A stretch of 64,000 nt of DNA, taken from Liolophura sinensis (lineage: Eukaryota; Mollusca; Polyplacophora; Chitonida; Chitonidae). Shown here in pieces: positions 48,604 to 61,290 of this stretch; within the stretch, counting starts at the first letter, position 1; every line of letters begins with the position of its first letter. The notes below the pieces were generated by a model. The model saw nothing but the letters and a program-made list of their open reading frames with translations, was not told the DNA's origin and did not search any database. The DNA lies in the NCBI RefSeq assembly GCF_032854445.1, contig NC_088300.1:682001-746000 (forward strand), written 5' to 3'. The position numbers were made by a program, and so were the translations under genes.

Positions 48604-50568
48604 CTATAAACTGGGATAAGAAAACCAAGTTAAATCCCCACCCAACCATTTACAATAAAATCAAACATTGTAGCTATTACTTCTTTAGCCATTAAGTGGA
48701 AAACAAAGAACACAATATAATCTGGAGTTTATCTTCTGATTAGTCTATGGGATACAATCTTTCCCATCAATAAATATCCTAAAACAATCATCTACGGAAT
48801 CAATGTTGAGAATCCATCTAAGTACTGTAAGCTGGTAAAAAGATGCCTTCACTATACCATCTAAAAGTAACCTGTAAAGAGGTTTGAAAAAGACAACAAA
48901 TAATGACCTGGCAACCAGGGGCTCCACACATGTACGCAAGGACATCACTACCTGGCTTTAAAGGGGACCTGTCCATACACATCCTGTTCAGGACTGGCAG
49001 GGGTCACTCTACAGTCCAGTAAGTAGTAAGTGGTCAACAGTGTACATATCAAGAGAGAACTAGAAGAGAATTTCAATCACAATCATCCCCACCCTTTTAC
49101 CCCTGAACACATTCCATTATTAGACAAACTATAATTAGAATTCTTGGTTACGCAATAGATCAGATTCTAGTATTAAGTTGAACTTGTATAATTGAATTGG
49201 CTTGTGAGACTGCATGTTGATCTGCTAATGTCAACCTCTTTGGGTTCCATCTAGTAGAAGCTAACCTCCATGGAAAACAGGATGTAAACAAACCCCAGCA
49301 CACCATATTGAACAAGATAATAACCCAATCTTAAATTGCAACTTCACTACCCTCCCAGTAACTGGGTAACATTATCTAACAATTACCCGAATATAAAAAT
49401 CAACGAAAATTCATTAACTGTTTAATGTATGGCTGAGAGGTATCACGAAATCTAACTGGTCCCGTCACAAATAGAATAATCTCCCTACATAAGCAGACAA
49501 ATAATGTGCACCCATTTGCAGGCATACAACACATACATATAATGGGACCTAGAAAACTAGGCAAATTAACAATAAATGAATGTTGAGCAAATGCCACACT
49601 TACAATTAAATGTTCCACACTTAAGGTGTATGATGCAATGAACAGTACACATGGTCAAGACATCTGAAGAAAGGTTAACTACTTGGATATGTGAAGTATT
49701 AAATGGATCAACAAAACCTGTAAGCTGGCACGAAAAGTATTCTTGGGAGCATTACTCCACACACAAAACATGAAGGACTACCATGAAGGACTCTGCTAAG
49801 CGCCCATTTAAGTACTGTAAGCTGGTAACCAGATGCCTTTACCACATCTACAGTAGCCTGAAAAAAAACAGAGCTGTGAAAAGACAAAAAGAAGTCTTCT
49901 ATCTCTTGGCTTCAGGTGGGTTGCTCAGCTCTGTCAAGAAAGGTATAGGCAGCACTATAGCTCCACAGGGATACAACTAGATAGCTTTACACGGGACTTG
50001 TCCATATACATACATCCTGTCAAATTGGTCAGGGTTCTTCCCACAAGGCAGACGAGAAGTAACAGCAACAGCCCCCACCAGTATCCATATTTGGAGGACC
50101 AGACCTCAGCACTGCAAGAAACTTTTCTTAAACTATTATCCCCCTCCCTTTGTTCCCTAAAGTATTTAGTTACAAAGCAAATTTTCAAAATTTTTTCTAG
50201 TTACAAGCTGGAAAAGTTAACTACAGGTCGTTTCATTTGACAAATTAGTAAAATGAATGCACATGCTGTATCAACTATGTACATGAAGCCAGTGATTTAT
50301 CAAAACGCAAAACACATTACAATCAACTTAACTGGCCTGTGAAATATTTCTCAATTCTTTACTGTAACTCTATACCTATTATGAGAGAACACCAACCCCT
50401 GCTCATCCCATGGAACAAAATGAAGTGGAAAGAAGCTTAGCAAGACGACAAAATCATAAATTGCTGGTCAAAATACAAAACCATTTTAGCATTACAAGTG
50501 CATATGGTTAAATTAATGCCTCGCATGCAGGTGGTCTCCAGCTGTATAAGTGATCATACAAATCCTAC

Positions 50569-50657
50569 CTTCTGTATGTACGACAATTTTATTCAGATTA
50601 TGTATCCATCTTGGAACCAATTTCAGTGCTTGATTTACGACTGGGGGGAGAAGCCAA
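50569..50657 (-). repeat. Element 1, copy B (diverged)
   Basis: Interior strongly diverged, but both edges remain: TTTTCTTATCACAGTTTTATAG upstream reads as an acceptor tract in two parts (TTTTCTTATCACAG and TTATAG), and AAG before GTAGGA is donor-like. About 89 nt. Confidence 0.45.
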
Positions 50658-52282
50658 CTATAAAACTGTGATAAGAAAACAGTTATATCCCCACCCAGCC
50701 CATTTAAAGTACTGGTAATCAAAAAAAAATGTACGCATTGCTTAAATCATTATTTGGAAAACAATGCACAAGGTATAGTTTATCTTGACATTTTCTTCAT
50801 AAACAAGATATGGGATAAAATCAATGAGGAAACATACTCCATCCTAAGCATCCATCAATGTACTGTAAGCTGGTAACCAGATCTAAAAGTAGCCTGAACA
50901 GAGCTGCGAAAACAGAAAAAAGGTCTTCGATCTCTTGGCATCAGGTGGTTGCTCAGGTATAGGATTTAGGCAGCACTGTACCAAGAAGCAAATTCCACAC
51001 AGGGTCACACATACACAAAAACATTACATGGCTTTAACACGCACACCACACACAGTTCAGGACTAGCATGTGTCATTCTTAGAAGGCTTGACAGTCCAGT
51101 AGTCCGGTCAACAATGTACTTCTCAAGATCTGCTTCGTAGTGCTAGGGATTCAAATTTAGTGATCATCCACCTTTTTACCCAGAACACATTTTATTCTAA
51201 TTAGAACTTGTGCAGATGCTGGAACCGTTAAATTGAGTGAACTGTAAATGAATATTACACAAATGCCTTACTTACAAGTAAATGTTAAGCACAAAAGAGG
51301 CATGTAGAATTACAAACTCATTAAAAGATTTCTAATGCAAACAATAGTACTCCTGGTCGAGATCCAAAAAAAAAAGCGTTCAGGTTAATACCTAAGTAGA
51401 ATAGTCTTGAAAGCCATCACAAAAAAGGTGCTGCAAGATGCCCTCACTCCATTGCCACGGTATGGCTGGAATATTGCCGATGCGGCCATGATCATTCAAT
51501 ACATCAGATAAGGTAGCCTGAAAAAAGCTGTGAAAACAGACGAAATAGAAGCTCTTCTATCCCTCGACATCGGTTGCTCAACTGTTTCCAAAGGTTTGGG
51601 CAGCACTTGCTCCAGCAGGATTATACACAAGACATCACTATGGCTTTTGGGGGACCTGTCCATACCCAAATCCATCCTGTCTGGAATTAGTCAGGGTCAT
51701 TCCCACACGGCGGCCTGGAGACAGGGGTAGTAGCAAAACAGTCACCACTAATATCCATATTAGGAGATCCAGCCCTCAACACTACGAGAGAATAATTTAT
51801 ACCATTAACCCCACCCTTTGTTCCCCAAAGCTTTTAGTTGCAACTAAAATTTTCGACCAAAGCTTAAGGTTAAATATATTCTTAAATTTGATAAATATGC
51901 AAATTAAATGCACAACTATGTATATAGAGTTAGCCATATATTATAAGTACACTCATCAGAATCAATTTGACTGGCCTGTGAAATATATCCCATCAGTTGT
52001 CAATCCTGTAATGTAGCTTACAGTTCCAAGTTCCTCTGTACCTATTGTAAAAAGAAAAATCCCACCAACCCCCAACTGGAACAGAAGTTTAGCAAGACTT
52101 CTAAATAATGAAATTAGGTTTACTTCTTGGGTGAATTACGAATCGAAATACAAAACCATTGAAGTTTCAATTAATGTATGTGCTTCCAACCTTGAGCATC
52201 CATACCTCGCATGCAGGTGGGTCTAATATAAAGGAAAAAGCTGCCTCCGGCCATATCCGCATAGTAACCCATACAATCATAC

Positions 52283-52375
52283 CTTGTATCTGTGTGAAGA
52301 TGCAATATCTGATCCAGATCGTGCGTCGCCTCAATTCCACTTACTGCGGGATTCAAGGGCTATAGCAAAAGTCAA
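52283..52375 (-). repeat. Element 1, copy C (acceptor mutated)
   Basis: Donor side ATACAAG before GTATGA is intact. The acceptor-side TATAG reads TATAAT and the T-rich tract is shortened, so this copy may not be used as an exon. An internal deletion removes about ten bases before the conserved AATTGAGG block. Confidence 0.45.
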
Positions 52376-53252
52376 TTATAAACCAGGCGTTAAATCCCCA
52401 CCCAGCCCATTATAAAAAAACAAAAAATGTACCCATTTCTTCTTTAGTCATTTACTGAATGCACAGGATAGTTTAATGTTTATCTTCACATTTTCTTAAG
52501 ATATGGTATACACTCAAATGGGGAATTGATTTTCATACCAATAAACAATGTCCTACAATCATCTACGGAACAAACTCATTGCTGAGCATCCATCAAAGTA
52601 CTGTTAGCTGGTAACCAGATGCCTTTACTACACCATCTAAAAGCAGCCTGAAGATAAAAGATCCATCTGTTGGCATCAGGGGTTTCCCGCTGTAGCAAGA
52701 GTAGCTTGGGTAGGACTAACTCCACACGGGCTCGCACATACGCGAAGTCATCTCCAGAAACCAAAGCCGAAGTCCAGACTACGAGAGACTTGAAATTTAT
52801 ATTATCCCCACCCTTTTATCCCTGGACTATCAGTTAAAATGTGTAATTCATGACAGGGCAGAATGTGATGTAAGTATTGGTCAACCAATCAGTTTCAAAA
52901 CTACTATTCAAATCACAAGACATTTAAACTTTACAGAAGATACATGTACAGAAACCAATATTTAGCTGTATAAATATAGCAATATAAAACCATGAAAATG
53001 GTAATTACTTCCAATGAAGCATTCACCCATACATGTAGTACGATATGTAAAACTAGATTCAACAAAGGGGGAAAAGTGATGGCAACTATTAATACATTTG
53101 GAAGACATATGGACAACAAGCAATATTATTTAAATTAATCATTCCAGTTTACTCATTAGAAGTACTAATTAAAGTACTGCCATATCATTTTCATGGTACA
53201 GAACTTGTTCATAAAACCAATGGCAATATCTTGCATACTTTGATGTTAATAC

Positions 53253-53339
53253 CTTATCCAATCCACAAGAATTCTTAGCCTTTTGTAACTGCAATTCCAC
53301 TTTAGTGCAGGATTCAAGGACAGCTATATCAAACCCAAG
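53253..53339 (-). repeat. Element 1, copy D (diverged)
   Basis: Starts after a strong pyrimidine tract (CATTTCTTTCTCCGCTTATAG) and ends AAG before GTATT. The interior keeps only short matches to the other copies. About 87 nt. Confidence 0.45.
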
Positions 53340-54692
53340 CTATAAGCGGAGAAAGAAATGGTACCATGAAATCCCCACCCTACCCATACTAAAAATTGTA
53401 TGTGCATACTAAGTAAAAATATAACGAGATTTTATTTCCATTGCATGGAAGACAAGCTTCCACAAGCTTTACTAATCACAATTAAATAAGCCCACATTGT
53501 CCTCACTTTGTTCAAATCTTGAGATTAAGCAGATATTTATTTTAATAACCCATTGTTTCAGACATACTTATGGAGAAGATACTAGTTAGCTATACCACAT
53601 GACTTCTTGAATTAAGAAAACACTTCATGCTTAAGAGGTACGACACAAGGGCGAGGGAAGAGCTGTCCCCACAAATGAACTATGTCCGAAAATCAGCAGA
53701 GATCAAAAGTAACCTGAAAAAGAGATGTGGAAATAAAAGAAAAGCTCTTCTGTCTCTTGACATCAGGGGGGTTGCTCAACTGTATTATGGACGGTCTGGG
53801 CAGTACTGTACCAAGAGGCCAACTCCACACATGGTCACGCACAGGAATCACTACATGGCTTTAAGGGGGACTTGTCCATACAAATACATCCTGTCTAGAA
53901 TTGGTCAGGTCATTCCCCCAGTCCAGACTGAGCTCAGGAATGTATAGCATGATCCACATCACTAGGACAGACTTAAAATATAATTATCAACCCCACCCTG
54001 CGGTCCCCTTCATAAAGTTGTTGCGCATAAATTCTTCAAAGGTATGTCAGTAATTGTATGAAGTGTAAGAGTAAGAAAACCAGTATTTAAGCAAGGTAAC
54101 AAGCCTAAAAAAAGCACCAAATAATACTTTTTGTAATGCAGTGTATTGTCCAGACTTACGTGCGCAAAAATAGTATAATACAAGTTCCCGTCTTAGCACA
54201 CCAAACGTAGCGAAGCGAGCAGATCATTATTCCTCTCCCATAGCTGGATACACTAGTCAATGTAGATTTCATTCTCAAAAATATATTTATGACAGCACAA
54301 AGATTTAAACAAACTATTCTCTCACTACATGACCGACCTTCAGATTACCCACATCACAATGGTCATAAAGTCACAAACACCATGCACAGTCTCCAATGTG
54401 GCAAATACCGAGATCAAACAAATACTGTAGTTAGCCCCACCCATTCCCAGATAAATGCATAGAAAATTGAAGCTGGTTAGCAGGAAAAATGTTATTAAAT
54501 CACTTATAAATTTAACATTAATCTCAAAGCTTTAAACTTATTTTAAACATCCACCTCAACTTTAAATTGCAATATGGTGAAAATAAAACTATCAGCAGAC
54601 ACATTAAAATTGTTATCACCTGGTATTACTGAGTAGCTTTTACAGAAAATGTTTGGTAACATCTTCCATTTTGTGAAGATCGAAGGTCATAC

Positions 54693-54790
54693 CTTGTATT
54701 TGCAAAGACGCAATGCCAATCCCAGAGCAAAATGCTGAGCCTAGGCAACCTCAAATCCACTTAGTGCAGGATTCATCAAGCATCAATCCA
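54693..54790 (-). repeat. Element 1, copy E (diverged, acceptor edge unclear)
   Basis: Donor side AATACAAG before GTATGA is intact and the GTGGGGATTTGA block upstream remains. The exact acceptor is not clear, so the high-coordinate boundary is approximate. Confidence 0.4.
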
Positions 54791-55858
54791 TGTATGCTAG
54801 CAAGTAAAAGTAGTCAAATCCCCACCTTACCCACCAAATTGCAAATACAAATGGCAAAGTTAGATCAAGATGTTGAATAGATTTAATGTGTGCAGCAGTC
54901 ATAGTAACACTGGACTGAATTATCCAAAATTTCATGGAAGTTGAGGTTGTGGTAATCAGCTTGTAACCGGCATTACTACCCATAAAATGGACAACCAGCT
55001 TTATCTACTGTCAGAAATATGGCCTGGGATAAAGCAGATAATGAATTCCATAAATCCACATGAACCGAATTTAACAGAACAAACTTTTTGGGCACACATG
55101 TACAACATTACTGATAGATCACAGTAAAATTAAAAGGGAAGTTAGTGATACAAGCCAGTAATACAATTAGGTGGATATAGTAAAAGCTTCCTGGCAAGAA
55201 AGTCCAAATAACCAAATACTAAATCAGCCAGCGAGACATTTGGTCCCAGACACCCATGTTACACCAACTGAAATAACCTGAAAAAGAGCTGTGAAAAGAC
55301 AAAAGGAAAGCTCTTCTATCTCTTGGCATCCGGTGGTTGCACAGCTGTTTCATGAATGGTTCGGGTAGCACTAGCTCTGCGCAGGATCACATACACAAAG
55401 ACATCGCCGCATGGCTTTATGAGTACATCCTGTCTGGAATTGGTCAGTGTCACTACCACAAAGCCATCAGGAGGGACCGAGAGAGTCAAAAGCAGACCCT
55501 ACCAGTATCCACATTTGGTGATCCAGACCTCACTACGAGAGACTTAAAATTCATATTATCCCCACCCTTTATTCCATAAAGCTTTCAGTTTTCAGCCTAA
55601 GGTTACAGTCAAATATACGTATAAATTTTATAAAAATATCGCACTAATTTTGTCGCATGTCAATCCTGTAGCTCACAGCTTTAACTTCACTCAATTCACC
55701 AAAATACAAAACCACTGTAGCATTAGAGAAGCATATGGTTCCATTAATGTATATGAAAACTAAAAAAAAAAAAAATCTCCACACAAGCAGGTGGTCCAAT
55801 ATGAAGGTGAAATATGTACCTGGCTTAAACATCTGTACAGTAACCATTCAACTCCTAC

Positions 55859-55961
55859 CTTGTATCTGTGTGAAGATGCAATATCTAATCCAGATCATGA
55901 GTCGCCTCTTAGAACCTCAATTCCACTTACTGCGGGATTTAAGGGCCATATCAAAAGTCAA
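55859..55961 (-). repeat. Element 1, copy F (exon-like, 103 nt)
   Basis: Canonical copy: GGTTTTCTTATCCCAG then TATAG upstream, core AAATCCCGCAGTAAGTGG, and end ACAAG before GTAGGA. All three frames contain stops near its 5' end, so it is not coding. Confidence 0.5.
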
Positions 55962-56721
55962 CTATAAACTGGGATAAGAAAACCAAGTTACATCCCCACC
56001 CAGCCCATGTCAATAAATCAAAAATTTCAGCTATTACATCATTAGCTGTTAAGTGGAAAACAATGACATTTTCTTAAATTAAATTAATAGAATACATTCA
56101 AATGAGGAAAACTTTTCCCACGCAATAAATGATGTCAGCTATGAAACTGACTCAATGCCGAGCACCCATCAAAGTACTGTAAGCTGGGAAGCAAATGCCA
56201 GATCTACATTGGCCTGCAAGAGCTGTGAAACCAGACAAAAGAAAAAGGTCTTATCTCTTGGTATCGGGCAGTTGTTCAACTGAATCATGGATGGTTTGAG
56301 CAGCAGTGTACCAAGAAGTCTGGCTCCAGATAGGGATACACATACATACAGACATCACTATATGGCCTTAAGGGGGCTTGTCCATACATCCACACATAGC
56401 ATGTCCAGCAAGCATCATCTCAAATGTACATATCAAGATCTGCATCACTGCACTAGGAGAAAGTCAAATTTACATCATCCCCACCCTTTCATCCCTCAAA
56501 ATCACAGACCATTCTTAGTATTTGTACTTAAACAATACACCAGGTGCTAGAAATATAAAGTAAATAGCATTAAATTCAACTAAATGAAAACAAATGAACT
56601 ACAGGCATGTGTCTGAAACACAGTAACCTAGGCTTTCGCATCAAACAAAACTACCAAAACACTTCACATGAAGGGAGCTCCATTAAGAGGGTAAAAATCA
56701 GTAGTAACCTACAACTCATAC

Positions 56722-56822
56722 CTTGCATCTGTGTGAAGGTGCAATATCGGATCCAGAACATGTCGCTTCTTGGAACCTCAATTCCACTTATTGCGGGATT
56801 TAAGGGCCATATCAAACGTCAA
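56722..56822 (-). repeat. Element 1, copy G (exon-like, 101 nt)
   Basis: Canonical edges (CCCAG/TATAG acceptor side; GCAAG before GTATGA). Nearly identical to copy A over the element and about 150 bp of flank, implying recent duplication or gene conversion across about 8.2 kb. Confidence 0.5.
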
Positions 56823-57554
56823 CTATAAACTGGGATAAGAAAACCAAGTTAAATCCCCACCCAACCCTTTACAATAAAATCAAAAATTGTAGCTATGACT
56901 TCATTAGCCATTAAGTGGAAAACAAAGGACAATATATAATTTAGAGTTTCTTCGTAATTAATTTATGGCATACAATCAAAAAAGGAAAAATTTTTTACCA
57001 TCAATAAATATCCTAAAACAATCATCTACGGAACCAACTCGATGCCGAGCATCCATCCAAGCACAGTAAGCTGGTAACCAGATGCCTTTACTATACCATC
57101 TAACCTGAAAAGAGGTGTGAAAAGAAAAAAATGTCTTCTATCTCTTGGCATCGGGCGGCTCCACACATACACAAGGACATCACTACATGTCTAAAAGGGG
57201 GACCTGTCCATACACATCCTGTTTAGGACTGGCAGGGGTCATTCTTGACAGTCCAGTAAGTAGTCCAGTCAACAATGTACGTTTCAAGATCCGCATCATA
57301 GCACTAGGAAAGACTGAAATTTATATCATCCCCACCCTTTCATCCCTTTACAGCACATTCTTTTCTCTAACTATAATTAGCACTTGTGCTTACACAATAC
57401 ATCAGGTGCTAGAATTATAAAGTAAATAGTATTCAATTTAACTGAGTGAAACCTAGGCCTTGGCATCAAACTTTACAAGCAGGGAGCTTCAATATAAAAG
57501 GTAAAATCCGTCTGGATTTGACAAATATGCGTATAGTAACCATACAAATCATAC

Positions 57555-57655
57555 CTTGTATCTGTGTAAAGCTGCAATATCTGATCCAGAACATGTCGCT
57601 TCTTGGAACCTCAATTCCACTTACTGCGGGATTTAAGGGCCATATCAAAAACCAA
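57555..57655 (-). repeat. Element 1, copy H (exon-like, 101 nt)
   Basis: Canonical copy at the 5' end of the array on the minus strand: CTTATCCCAG then CATAG upstream, ACAAG before GTATGA downstream. Confidence 0.5.
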
Positions 57656-59492
57656 CTATGAACTGGGATAAGAAAACGAAGTTAAATCCCCACCCAGCCC
57701 ACAAAAACAAATTGTAGGCTTTGCTTTGCTATTGTGCGGGCCCTCATAAGATTTTATAATGAAAAAAAAAGAAAAAAAAAGGAAAGGAACCATTCTTCTC
57801 CCATCCACGATATTATAACATGAATATATAACAAAAATATACTTTCACATGTAATACACACACAATAAACAGTGGACAATTTTTAATCAAGCAGTAATTC
57901 CCGATGCACAGTTAACCAGTTGCAGACCGTATCTGTTGGTCATGACATGTGCTTACCCTTTAGAACTGAAACAAATCCCTACCCATCACTGGTCACATTA
58001 AATTTTCCACCACAAGCGTTGTACAATTAATGGTTATGGAAGTACATGTATGTATGTATACAGAGGTGTGAAGGACATGCTTTAATATATGCAAGTACAT
58101 ATATATTACTCCCCAGGCCGACATACATTCAAGCCCTTTATAAAAAGCCAACAAACAGCAAAAGAAAAAAAAAAAATTGTTGTACAAGGTATATAAACAT
58201 GCCATACCATGTTACACTGGAAACCTGGTACTCCTACCAAATGATCATACTGCCATGGACGATGTAATACATGAATACTGTCAGTTATGGAGGGGAGAAA
58301 TAAAAAAACAAAACAAAAGTGACAATAAGACACTTGGTTTTCCACAAACACAGAAGACCAACAAGTTATATGGCTGCAAGACAAAAAACTCCCTAAGGTC
58401 TGGTGGATAATTTAAGTTGTGCATTTCTTTTTTTAAACTTAGGTCCCAACTAGTTTTAGGATATCGTACACTTGTGTGGTCTAAAAAGCAACTAGGCACC
58501 ACTGCAGTCAACATACATTGAACTGTTTGGCAAATAACCTCAACAAACGACAAAATTCTGGCAGTACCCTAAATTTAATTATGTTCTTTTCACTGGCATA
58601 ATTGCCGTTATATGCTATTGTACATTGCATAGACATACAACCATGTAAACACTAAAAAGCGAATATGTAAATCACAGAAAAATAATATAACGAAGTGTTT
58701 CACATTAAGGATAACACCTGTAACAATATAGGTTATGCAGAGTGCAGAGCAAAATTTCAAAAACGTAAAAACAGACGTGCAAGGCTGGGAACGTGAACCC
58801 TGAATCTAGCATCCCAATAATAAATCGGATACGAGGCAGTATTTTTTAGTCCTAGCTAGCTTTGCAAGTCATGCTCAATTCTGCATTCCATCTTTCATGA
58901 AAGCTACCTATAACCGACATACTACTCACTTTCTCTTCCAGCTCTTGTTCCGCAGGTCCGATTCTGTCATTCAGGTTTCTACATTTCATCGGAAACCGTA
59001 CGCAACACCTTACCCATTTACACAATGGCAAGATGCACATTGGGAAAACTTACTAAATCACAACCTGTAACTGACAAATTAACTACTTGCTTCTTTCAGC
59101 TTGTTCTGCATCTGATCTCATGTCCTAAATTTGCATCTCATGTCCTAAATCAGAAAACTTGCCTACAACTCACCAATTTACTTAATCACATAGTACATAA
59201 GAACAAATTTCCTGAACAAAAGATGCCGGGATCAAATTGAAGTCGAAATCGAAAGTCCAGACATGATTACACACATGATTGAACACACGACTAGTAGTTC
59301 ACACTATGAACACTGGCTTAGTGAAAATTGTCAATACCACTGATAGCACATATTCACATTACTTATTGCATATAGATTTAGCAAGATTTTCTTCAGAATA
59401 AAACCTTTAGCTCGCATAAACCATCGAATCATAAAGCACCTAACAGACATTAATTTTTCTATGCCATGTGAACTTTGGTCACGACAACTTAC

Positions 59493-59640
59493 GACAATCT
59501 TCTATCTCTTGACTGGAAACCTGGACTTCATGTAGCACACCTTGCAGTGCAGGACGGCTATCCAGGAAGAACAGCAGTAAACGCCACTAGTCGAGATCCG
59601 ATGCCGTATGCTTGCATTCCAGTGTCTGCTAATCTTAATA
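59493..59640 (-). repeat. Exon-like end with GTAAGT donor, copy 1
   Basis: Minus strand reads GTCAAGAGATAGAAGATTG and two further bases (TC), then GTAAGT. The motif AAGAGATAGAAGA is shared with element 2 of the main array. The upstream boundary is approximate. Confidence 0.4.
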
Positions 59641-59873
59641 CACGTTATCGCATACACATGTATTGTGGTGCTAGACATTCAAGAAGCTTTCCACAACTGT
59701 TCATATTCCCTCAAGCCCAAGACAAGATTAGCCAAGTGTAAAGACATTTGTTATCACCATATTCAGGGCCAACTTTTAAATGCGAGTTCAAATGCCCCTT
59801 CTAGTTTTATTTGGTTTAATAAGCACAAGATAGTTGCAATGTTACACATTACACATTTTATTTCTCCACTTAC

Positions 59874-59999
59874 GAAAATCTTCTATCTCTTGACTTTGGA
59901 CTTTAGCTGTTCCGAACTTGGCACTGCAGGACCACCATCTCTGGTATTGGAGACATTGCTGATATTTGGAGAAGCTTTATGCTCGCATTCCCGGGCCTG
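59874..59999 (-). repeat. Exon-like end with GTAAGT donor, copy 2
   Basis: Ends AAGAGATAGAAGATTTTC before GTAAGT on the minus strand. A possible acceptor (AAAATCAACAG) gives an exon of roughly 125 nt. It shares CTGCA-TGC and flanking blocks with copy 1, but no reading frame is conserved between the two. Confidence 0.4.
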
Positions 60000-60303
60000 T
60001 TGATTTTATGCACGTTGTCAGGACAGACACACCAGTGACCACTGTTAATTTATGTACATGTAACGCTAGTTTCTGAACCATACCTCAGCTCCACAATGAG
60101 GGGATGAGATTAGGAGATGAAAGCAACTTGGAAATGCTTTTGTTTCCATCTTTCTAACGCATTTATTTCGAGTACCACTTTTACACCACGGCTCATTCTC
60201 TTCCCTCCGTTATCTCTTCACAGAAGTGAAAGATTAATAGAATAAAAAGCCCCTCTCATCAATGCGATGTTGTATAAAAGTAAAGGAGTGTTTTGAAACT
60301 TAC

Positions 60304-60400
60304 GGTAATCTTCTATCTCTTGATATTTCAGCATGGCCTGGTGTTCACACCCACACAGTCAGCTGCTTCAGCAAAGATATCATGGACGACACAATAGACA
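60304..60400 (-). repeat. Exon-like end with GTAAGT donor, copy 3
   Basis: Ends AAGAGATAGAAGATTACC before GTAAGT on the minus strand. Upstream boundary not determined. Confidence 0.38.
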
Positions 60401-61194
60401 GAACCATCAGCCCACGGTAACAGTACACCTGGCATTCTGTTCGATTAATCTCATTACACATTATGCCATACAGTGCCAACGAGTAGCACACTAGTCTATC
60501 GAACGTTTATTGAAGTCAAGCGGTGTAAAATGGTGAAAATTTCAATTTTTGTCCAGCAGCAAATGACATTCTTTTAACTCGTGAATGACCTGGATTGCAG
60601 CATTTAAGTGCATGGTCTGAACTCCTCTGCTAGTTCTTAGCCAAGCAACACAATTAACCAGACATGTTGCATGCATTTTCAGGGGGAAACTCTTGCTTTA
60701 ATTTGCAGTGCACAACACTGGTAAATTTATTATTTTTGCCAACATTTAACGAGCCCAATATTTGCCTCTGATAGCAAATAATTGCACTAGCACTACAGAC
60801 TCCTCTTTTGGAGACCATGAAGTACTCACATGTACATGTATGCGTCTTGTGTCCTCTGGCTTATTCCAACAAGTATCGCAAGTTCTTTTAAACCGATTCC
60901 TGGGTTCACTAGTTCAAAGCAATTTAACACTTCAGTCAGAAGTTTGTTCCTGTTGAAGAAATAGAATGTGCTTTTCCGCATATATGGGTTTACCTGCCAA
61001 CCACTGCAGTAGGCGTGCAACACCATTGCAACCTAGTCTAGGTCATTTAAGACAGACATCAACGAATTAAGGTCATTGTATAATTAGCTAGATGTGGTAA
61101 ATAAATCTATACTGCAGAAAAAGATCTTGTTTGTGGTGTAATAGTGAAATAATCTTAGCACGCATATCAGGATTATAAAAGTATGTTAACTTAC

Positions 61195-61290
61195 AATAGT
61201 CTTCTATCTCTTGACTTGGCGTATCTTCTATTGCTCAAACCCGATAGCAAACACCAGTGGAAAGTATGTGTCCAACTCCTCAAGTCGCCC
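61195..61290 (-). repeat. Exon-like end with GTAAGT donor, copy 4
   Basis: Ends AAGAGATAGAAGACTATT before GTAAGT on the minus strand. A partial second ATAGAAGATA lies about 25 bases upstream, suggesting local duplication of the motif. Confidence 0.38.

Noticed and set aside
49955-50188. Hydrophobic frame (WWGLLLLLLVCLVG) on the minus strand
   Set aside because: It is one copy of element 2; other copies of the element do not keep the frame, so a membrane peptide is not supported.
48060-57900. Box C/D or H/ACA snoRNAs within element 1
   Set aside because: A hairpin followed by ACA can be drawn (CAGAT then ACAAGG), but the spacing between pocket and ACA is too short and I see no convincing H box or C/D boxes. 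The same bases are better explained as a splice donor edge.
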